A DNA stretch of 64,000 bases from Paracerasibacillus soli (lineage in GTDB: Bacteria > Bacillota > Bacilli > Bacillales > Amphibacillaceae). The notes under the pieces were generated by a model. It was not told the DNA's origin. It saw only the letters and a list, made by a program, of their open reading frames with translations, and searched no databases. Positions 57,240 to 64,000 of the stretch are shown one piece after another. A program made the translations under genes and the position numbers. The DNA lies in the NCBI RefSeq assembly GCF_034006335.1, contig NZ_JAWDIQ010000001.1; one strand, given 5' to 3'. Position 1 is the stretch's first letter. Every line of letters begins with the position of its first letter.

Positions 57240-59072
57240 TTATTTTTTCTCATCATCGTCTACTTCACTAAAATCAGCGTCTACGACATCCTCATCTGCT
57301 TGACTATTTGTTGCCTCGCCTTGTTGTGCTTGATTTTCTTGGGCCATTTGTTCATAAAGCTTAACTGACAACTGTTGAACATGTTGTTCAAGTGCTTCTT
57401 TTTTAGCCTTAATTTCTTCTAAGTCTTTTCCTTCTAATGCCTTCTTCAATTCTTCTTTAGCAGATTCTGCTTGTGCTTTATCGCTATCTGAAACTTTATC
57501 TCCTAAATCTTTAATCGTTTTATCAGTCGTAAAGACAAGTTGATCAGCTTCATTTCGTAAATCTACTTCTTCACGAAGTTTTTTATCAGCTTCAGCATTT
57601 TCTTCTGCCTCTTTTACCATACGATCTACTTCTTCATCTGATAAACCGGAAGATGATTTAATCGTAATAGATTGTTCTTTATTTGTTCCCAAATCTTTCG
57701 CACGAACATTTACAATTCCATTTGCATCAATGTCAAATGATACTTCAATTTGTGGCACACCACGTGGTGCCGGTGGGATGTCTGATAATTGGAAACGACC
57801 TAATGTTTTATTACTTGCAGCCATTTCACGTTCTCCTTGCAATACATGAATATCAACAGCATTTTGGTTATCTGCTGCAGTTGAAAATACTTGAGATTGA
57901 CTTGTTGGGATTGTTGTATTTCTTTCGATTAATTTTGTAAACACGCCACCCATTGTTTCAATACCAAGTGATAGCGGTGTTACGTCAAGTAGAAGTACAT
58001 CTTTTACATCTCCCTGTAGAACACCACCTTGAATAGCTGCTCCTAATGCTACTACTTCATCCGGGTTCACACCTTTGGATGGTTCTTGTCCAGTTTCACG
58101 CTTAATAGCTTCTTGTACTGCCGGAATACGTGTTGAGCCACCAACAAGTAATACTTTATCAATTTCACTTGCAGACAAACCAGCATCAGATAGTGCTTTT
58201 CGTGTAGGTATCATTGTACGTTCAACTAAATCAGCTGATAACTCTTCAAATTTCGCACGAGTTAATGTCATTTCTAAATGTAGTGGTCCTGCTTCTCCAG
58301 CTGTAATAAACGGTAATGAAATTTGTGTTTGCGATACGCAGAAAGGTCTTTCTTTGCTTTTTCAGCTGCATCTTTTAAGCGTTGTAAAGCCATTTTATCT
58401 TGTCCTAAATCAATACCGTTTTTCTTTTTTAAATTCTTGAACCATATGATTGATAATAACTTGGTCAAAGTCATCTCCACCTAGACTATTATCACCTGCA
58501 GTTGCGATAACTTCAAATGTACCATCACCAATGTCAAGAATCGATACATCAAATGTACCTCCACCAAGGTCAAATACCAAAATAGTATGGTCTTGATCAC
58601 TTTTATCGATACCATATGCTAATGCTGCAGCAGTAGGTTCGTTAATAATACGTTCTACTTCTAGTCCAGCAATTAAACCTGCGTCTCTCGTAGCTTGGCG
58701 TTGTGCATCGTTAAAGTAAGCAGGTACAGTAATAACAGCTTTTTCAACCTTTTCACCAATGTAATCTTCAGCATAAGATTTTAGATGTTGCAAAATGATA
58801 GCAGAAATTTCTTGTGGTGTATAATCTTTATCTTCTACATTTTCCTTGTAGTCTGTACCCATATGACGTTTAATAGATTGAATTGTATTTGGGTTCGTAA
58901 TTGCTTGACGTTTTGCAACTTCTCCTACTTGTCTTTCACCATTTTTAAATGCTACTACAGATGGCGTTGTTCTGTTACCTTCCGGATTTGGGATTACAAC
59001 AGCCTCTCCACCTTCCATAACAGCTACACATGAATTTGTTGTTCCTAAATCAATTCCAATTATTTTACTCAT
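57240..59072 (-). CDS. dnaK: Chaperone DnaK, frameshifted
   Basis: About 610 residues over three frames (breaks near 58280-58340 and 58410-58440). It begins MSKIIGIDLGTTNSCVAVMEG and has the ATPase segments VPAYFNDAQRQATRDAGLIAGLEV, DLGGGTFDVSIL and LLVGGSTRIPAVQEAI, then the substrate-binding domain (LLDVTPLSLGIETMGGVFTKLIERNTTIP) and an acidic C-terminus. The gene is essential at high temperature, and the intact residues around each break argue for sequencing error. Confidence 0.96.
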
Positions 59073-59105
59073 AATAATTTTCCTCCTTGCAAATTATACG
59101 ACTTT

Positions 59106-59684
59106 TTATTTATTAACTTTTACCATCGCTGGTCGGATGACTTTATCCTTAAGTAAATAACCTCTTTGTAATTCTTCTACAACTGTATCCGTTTCATATT
59201 CTTCTGACTCAACTTGCATGACCGCATGATGAATATTCGGATCAAATTTTTCACCAACTGTTTCAATTGTAGATACACCTTGTGATGTTAATGCATCCAT
59301 TAGTTGACGCTGTATCATCAACATACCTTCAACAAAACTTGCAGTATGCTCCGTTGTTTCGGCCTGAAGTGCTCTTTCAAAGTTATCTAATGCTGGTAAT
59401 AACTCTGTCACAAGATCTTGCGATTGGTATTTACGAGCATCTTGTTTTTCTTTTTGACTTCTTCTTTTAAAATTATCATACTCTGCTTGAAGTCGTAACA
59501 GTCGCTCGTATAAATCTTCCTTTTCCTTTTTTGCTTTTTCTAATTCTCCCTGTAGCTTTTCGTAATCAGCTGCTTGTTCAGGTCGTACTTCATCTTCTTT
59601 CACATTATCGTCCTGTTTGCTTTCCATTACTTCTTCTACTTCTTCTACTTTTTCTTCAACATCTTCTATATTTTTATCTACCAC
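59106..59684 (-). CDS. grpE: Nucleotide exchange factor GrpE
   Basis: The 192-residue protein has a long acidic N-terminus, a coiled coil (DYEKLQGELEKAKKEKEDLYERLLRLQAEYDNFKRRSQKE) and the C-terminal beta domain (VGEKFDPNIHHAVMQVESEEY ... RGYLLKDKVIRPAMVKVNK). It releases ADP from DnaK. GGAGGTGG supports a GTG start at 59684 (VDKNIEDVEE). Confidence 0.95.
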   Translation of the reverse strand: MVDKNIEDVEEKVEEVEEVMESKQDDNVKEDEVRPEQAADYEKLQGELEKAKKEKEDLYERLLRLQAEYDNFKRRSQKEKQDARKYQSQDLVTELLPALDNFERALQAETTEHTASFVEGMLMIQRQLMDALTSQGVSTIETVGEKFDPNIHHAVMQVESEEYETDTVVEELQRGYLLKDKVIRPAMVKVNK

Positions 59685-59759
59685 AGTGCCACCTCCACCA
59701 TTATATAAATTTACACAAAACAAAGATGTAGTGGGGAAAGAGAATCCACTACATATAGG

Positions 59760-60790
59760 CTACTCTTTGTTTTTATACCATAAGTGTAATGCTTGTGTCA
59801 TTTCACTTGATAATGTATTTAATAAAGTAATAACCTTCCGATATTCCATGCGAGTAGGGCCAAGTAGAGCGATAGTGCCTAATTGATCTTCTCCAATATC
59901 GTAAGTAGCTGTGATTAAACTAAAGTCTTTAATTGCGTCTACTTTATTTTCATTTCCGATTGTAACTTTGATGCCTTCTTTCGAGCTTTTAACGATATTT
60001 ACAATTTCTTCTTCATTTTCCATCATGGCATAAAAAGCGCGTATCTTTTCAACATCATGAAACTCAGGTTGTAATAATATATTGGACTTTCCACCAATAT
60101 ATAGTTTAACTGGTTGCTCATGGAAAAAAGCAAGTTGTAAATATTTAAATGCCTTTTCAAAATCGTTCATATATCTTTTCATTAAGAAGGCGATTTCCTT
60201 ATTCAACACTTCCTGGAAACGAATAATCGGCACACCAATTAGTCGCTCTTTTAAAATATTTACCATCTTCTCAAGTTCTGACGAATTCATTTCCGCCGGA
60301 ATAGAGAATGAACGATGTTCTACATGACCTGAATCGGTCACTAAAATTGCTACTGCTGTATGTTCTGTAAGGGGTACTATTTGTAACTGTTTTAACTTTG
60401 TTTCAAAAATTTCAGGGCCGAGTATAATGGATGTATAATTTGTTAATCCAGAAAGTACTTCTGCCGCTTTTTGTACAATCTGCTCAAATTCAAAAAAACC
60501 ATCCTGCATAATATTTTTTAAGATGTTCATATTGCTTTTTTGAATTGTTGGTGCAATAATGTGATCCACATAATAACGATAGCCTTTTTCAGATGGTATT
60601 CTCCCAGAAGATGTGTGCGTTTTTTCCAAAAATCCTAACTCTTCTAAATCAGCCATCTCATTACGTATCGTTGCGGCACTATATGTGATTTTGTCCTTCT
60701 TGGCTATTGCTCGTGAACCAACAGGATGGCGGAATTGATAAAATCATCAATTATTACACGCAAAATCATTAATTGCCTTTCAGTTAGCAT
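59760..60790 (-). CDS. hrcA: Heat-inducible repressor HrcA, 5' frameshift
   Basis: About 343 residues. The start MLTERQLMILRVIIDDFINSA (ATG 60790 after GGGGTGA) is in a different frame from the rest; one base added near 60733 gives PVGSRAIAKKDKITYSAATIRNEMADLEELGFL, the winged helix. The C-terminal part is the HrcA dimer/GAF-like domain. It binds the CIRCE element just upstream and represses its own operon (hrcA-grpE-dnaK). Confidence 0.94.
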
Positions 60791-60804
60791 GTCTTTCACC
60801 CCTG

Positions 60805-60831
60805 TTAGCACTCTTCTATTGTGAGTGCTAA
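60805..60831. promoter_or_regulatory. CIRCE operator
   Basis: TTAGCACTC-N9-GAGTGCTAA, a perfect HrcA-binding inverted repeat, lies 15 bp upstream of the hrcA start and just downstream of its promoter. Confidence 0.97.
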
Positions 60832-60841
60832 TACTATTAAT

Positions 60842-60870
60842 AAATTATCAAATCCCGTTTTTTTTGTCAA
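60842..60870 (-). promoter_or_regulatory. Sigma-A promoter of the hrcA operon
   Basis: TTGACA (60865-60870) and TAATTT (60842-60847) are 17 bp apart on the - strand; CIRCE follows in the early transcribed region. Confidence 0.8.
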
Positions 60871-62024
60871 TGCACACGCTCTAAATCAAGAGCATCTATT
60901 AAAAAATGTTCAAATACATCATTACCAAACAATACTCCTTGGTCAGTAAGTTTTAAAAATCCATCTTCTATTTTTAACCAACCTTTTTTTATCAATAATT
61001 GAATAGGCTGTTCATAATATTTATCAATTGAAAAACCAAATTTCTTGTGGAACTGTTGTAGTCCTACTCCAGTTAATTTCCGTAAACCTAAAAATAGTTC
61101 TTCCTCCAAACGTTCTTTTAATTCAATTTTCTCAATGCGTAAAACAGGATTACCATCTGCCATTGCTTGTTTGATATAGGCGGGGATAGGTTTAATATTT
61201 AATGTTCTTTTTCCCGGTAAATAACCAGATGCACCTGCACCAAAACCATAATAATATTCATTATTCCAATAGGTTAAATTATGCATACTCTCATATCCTG
61301 GTTTTGCAAAGTTACTTATTTCATAATGTTGCAATTCATTTTGTTTCATTATGTTACACAATACGTTATACATTTCTACTTCTTCTTCTTGTTCTGGACG
61401 ATGAAGTTGACCTTTTTGATATCGATTGTAAAAGATTGTCTGTGGTTCAATTTGCAATGAATATGCGGAATAATGCGGTAGTTGGAAGGAAGTAGCCTCT
61501 TCTAACGTACGCTGAAAATGTTCCACAGTTTGATTTGGCAAGGAATATATGAGGTCAAGACTAATATTAGAGAAACCTGACTTTTTCAGATCGTTTACGG
61601 TTCGATATACATCCTCTACTTGGTGCGCACGGCCAAGTGATTTTAACATTTCATTATCAAATACTTGAACTCCTAGGGATACTCTATTAACCCCATATGC
61701 TTGAAGTAGGTTTATTTTATCAGCATCAAAATCTCCAGGATTTGCTTCAATTGTAAATTCTTTACATGTATGAACATCAAACTTATGATGAATAATTTCC
61801 ATCAATTTACGTAATTGTTGTAATGTTAAGGCTGTTGGAGTACCACCACCGATAAAAATTGTTTTCACTTTATTTTGTGTACCTTCAACTGTTTCATTAA
61901 TTTCCTTTTCTAATGCATCCATATATTGTGTCGCCATCTGTTCATTATAAAATATTTTTGTAAAATCACAGTAGTGACAAATATGGTGACAAAAAGGAAT
62001 ATGGATATAAACTGATTGGATCAT
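60867..62024 (-). CDS. hemW: HemW heme chaperone (radical-SAM, coproporphyrinogen oxidase-like)
   Basis: The 385-residue protein begins MIQSVYIHIPFCHHICHYCDF, with the radical-SAM CxxxCxxC, and carries FIGGGTPTAL, EANPGDFDADKI and GVNRVSLGVQVFDNEML. HemW-type proteins lack the extra N-terminal region of HemN and act as haem chaperones. AAGGAGAG precedes the ATG. It lies between hrcA and lepA as in B. subtilis. Confidence 0.93.
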   Translation of the reverse strand: MIQSVYIHIPFCHHICHYCDFTKIFYNEQMATQYMDALEKEINETVEGTQNKVKTIFIGGGTPTALTLQQLRKLMEIIHHKFDVHTCKEFTIEANPGDFDADKINLLQAYGVNRVSLGVQVFDNEMLKSLGRAHQVEDVYRTVNDLKKSGFSNISLDLIYSLPNQTVEHFQRTLEEATSFQLPHYSAYSLQIEPQTIFYNRYQKGQLHRPEQEEEVEMYNVLCNIMKQNELQHYEISNFAKPGYESMHNLTYWNNEYYYGFGAGASGYLPGKRTLNIKPIPAYIKQAMADGNPVLRIEKIELKERLEEELFLGLRKLTGVGLQQFHKKFGFSIDKYYEQPIQLLIKKGWLKIEDGFLKLTDQGVLFGNDVFEHFLIDALDLERVH

Positions 62025-62130
62025 GACAAAACTCTCCTTCAGATAAGGCTTTTTACGATTCTTTGTTGCCTAGTTAACGTATATTGTGAACTAGTGAAAA
62101 CTTATCCCATCCTACTGATGATTGGGATTG

Positions 62131-62200
62131 TATATCCGCTCCGGAGGCACACTTTGCTTTCCGCGGAAAGCGAAGTAATCTTCCGTAGCGGTGTTATAGC
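62131..62200 (+). repeat. GC-rich structured repeat, short copy C
   Basis: The near-palindrome ACTTTGCTTTCC/GCGGAAAGCGAAGT at 62151-62176 and TTCCGTAGCGG at 62181-62191 recur from copies A and B near 3.9-4.5 kb. It lies between hemW and lepA in an AT-rich 297-bp gap. Confidence 0.6.
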
Positions 62201-62274
62201 ACTAAAACTATGTGAAAAGGAACGATAATACCTAATTAGTTAGTTCACAGTTTGAGTATATTGTGTAGAAACAA

Positions 62275-62314
62275 TAAAAAAAAACTTTTCTGCAATGATG
62301 CACAAAAGTTTTTT
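62275..62314 (-). terminator. Terminator after lepA
   Basis: AAAACTTTTGTGCA pairs with TGCAGAAAAGTTTT on the - strand, then a run of T. Confidence 0.82.
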
Positions 62315-62321
62315 CCCTTGA

Positions 62322-64000
62322 TTAGTCATCATCCATTTGTAATACAGACATAAATGCTTCTTGCGGAACTTCAACGGATCCGACCATTTTCATCCGCTTC
62401 TTACCTTCTTTTTGTTTTTCTAGTAGTTTTCTTTTTCGCGAAATATCTCCACCGTAACACTTTGCAAGTACGTTTTTACGTATCGCTTTTATTGTCGACC
62501 TCGCAACAATCTTATTTCCGATAGCTGCTTGAATAGGTACTTCAAATTGCTGTCTCGGAATAAGCTCACGTAATTTGTCTACGATAAATTTTCCACGTTC
62601 ATATGCAAAATCACGATGAACAATAAAGGAAAGCGCATCAATTTGTTCACCATTTAATAAAATATCCATTTTAACTAAGTTAGATGGTTTATAACCAATA
62701 AGTTCGTAGTCAAATGAAGCATACCCTTTTGAGTGTGATTTTAATTGATCAAAAAAGTCATAAACAATTTCCGAAAGTGGAATTTCATAGATAACATTCA
62801 CTCGGATATCATCCAGGTATTCCATATTGATAAACTGCCCACGTTTCTTCTGGGCTATCTCCATTACCGCACCTACATAATCATTTGGTACCATAATCGT
62901 TGCTTTTACAAATGGCTCCATAATATCTTGAATGACTTGTGGGTCAGGCATTTTAGATGGATTATCAACGCGAATCATCTCACCATTTGTTTGTTCTACT
63001 TCATAAATAACACTTGGTGCTGTAATAATAAGGTCAATTTTAAATTCACGTTCAATTCTTTCTTGAATAATTTCCATATGTAATAGTCCAAGAAAACCAC
63101 AACGAAAGCCAAAACCTAAAGCCTGTGACGTTTCCGCTTCATATTGTAACGAAGAATCATTTAATTCCAGTCTTTCAAGTGCTTCTCGTAAATCGTTATA
63201 TTTATTTGGATCAATAGGATATAACCCACAGAAAACCATTGGATTTAGTTTTCGATAACCAGGTAATGGTTCTATAGCAGGATTGTTAGCGAGTGTAATC
63301 GTATCTCCGACATGCGTATCTGCCACATTTTTCATAGATGCTGTTAAATACCCTACGTCTCCAACATGTAAAACATCTTTTGATTCTGGCTTCGGATTGA
63401 ATACACCTACTTCATTTACTTCAAAGTCTTTCCCTGTAGCCATCATACGAATTTGATTGCCAACTTTAACAGAACCTTCTTTGACACATATGTATGCAAC
63501 TACTCCACGGTATGGATCATATAAAGAGTCAAAGATGAGTGCTTTTAATGGACTATCCTCATCACCTTCAGGCGGTGGCACAGCCTCAACAACCCGTTCT
63601 AATATTTCATCAATACCTATATTTGCCTTAGCAGATGCAAGAATAACATCATCGGGATGAATGCCAATTACCTCTTCTAATTCCTTTTTTACTGTTCTGG
63701 ATCGGCATTCGGTAAATCAATTTTATTAATAACGGGAATAATCTCCAAGTCATTATCTAAAGCTAAATAGACGTTTGCTAATGTTTGTGCTTCAATTCCC
63801 TGGGCCGCATCCACCACAAGTATAGCTCCCTCACAAGCAGCTAAACTGCGCGATACTTCATATGTAAAATCGACGTGTCCAGGCGTATCGATTAAATGAA
63901 ATGTGTAATCTTCACCATTCTCACTTGTATAATGAAGTTGTACTGCATTCAATTTTATTGTTATTCCACGTTCACGTTCTAAATCCATTGCATCCAAAAA
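62322..64000 (-). CDS. lepA: Elongation factor 4 (LepA), partial and frameshifted
   Basis: The gene enters from the right edge; about 559 residues are present, missing roughly the first 45 including the P-loop. Visible are the switch and G motifs (DLERERGITIKLNAVQL, DTPGHVDFTYEVSRSL, NKIDLP), domain II, and the LepA-specific C-terminal domain (RDFAYERGKFIVDKLRELIPRQQFEVPIQAAIGNKIVARSTIKAIRKNVLAKCYGGDISRKRKLLEKQKEGKKRMK). A break lies near 63590-63690. It is a ribosome back-translocation GTPase. Confidence 0.95.

Noticed and set aside
62016..62228. Open frame over the hemW-lepA gap
   Set aside because: It crosses the hemW start and repeat copy C with no coding pattern.
1..64000. CRISPR arrays, prophage modules or rRNA genes
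   Set aside because: No regularly spaced direct repeats, no phage structural or integrase genes and no rRNA sequence were seen.

Overview
The window looks like the chromosome of a low-GC Gram-positive member of the Bacillaceae, probably of the Oceanobacillus/Virgibacillus group. Gene order follows the Bacillus subtilis comG-yqgX-pbpA-sodA-nfo-sigA-dnaG-glyQS-era-phoH-yqfC/D-floA-rpsU-dnaK-lepA neighbourhood almost gene for gene. Sporulation genes, a glycine T-box, a CIRCE operator and a group IIC intron closely resembling the O. iheyensis ribozyme all fit this. Species is inferred from recalled gene order and family knowledge, not from a search.

Layout. 1-2.9 kb: end of the comG competence pseudopilus operon, a SufR-like regulator and yqgY. 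3.0-6.9 kb: accessory stretch with a candidate C-rich small RNA, yqgX, two inverted GC-rich structured repeats, yqgW and the intron. 6.9-18.4 kb: lipoteichoic acid synthase-like protein, glucokinase, rhomboid protease, folate cyclo-ligase, L33, a MltG-like protein, class B PBP and an MFS protein. 18.5-25 kb: sodA, six tRNAs, a Na/Pi cotransporter with Pho-box-like repeats, NfeD-like, LysM and small membrane proteins, and nfo. 25-38 kb: cshB, nif3-like, trmK, cccA, rpoD, dnaG, yqfL, ccpN and glyQS. 38-49 kb: recO, yqzL, era, dgkA, ybeY, pgpH, phoH, yqfD, yqfC, yqfB-like, floA and nfeD. 49-64 kb: yqeY, rpsU, deoC, mtaB, a CPBP membrane protease facing a secreted orphan, rsmE, prmA, dnaJ, dnaK, grpE, hrcA, hemW and a partial lepA.

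Most of the window is core housekeeping: translation, replication primase plus major sigma factor, heat-shock operon and envelope growth. About 25 genes, many of them essential (dnaG, dnaK, lepA, pbpA, era-region genes), are split by 1-nt frame changes, often at homopolymers. I read these as sequencing indels and report each gene over its full reconstructed span.

The least explained parts are the small RNA candidate near 3.0-3.1 kb, the GC-rich structured elements at 3.9-4.5 kb with a short relative at 62.1 kb, the folded leader of cshB, the Spo0A/sigma-H-type control region before dnaG, and the CPBP/secreted-protein pair near 53 kb.
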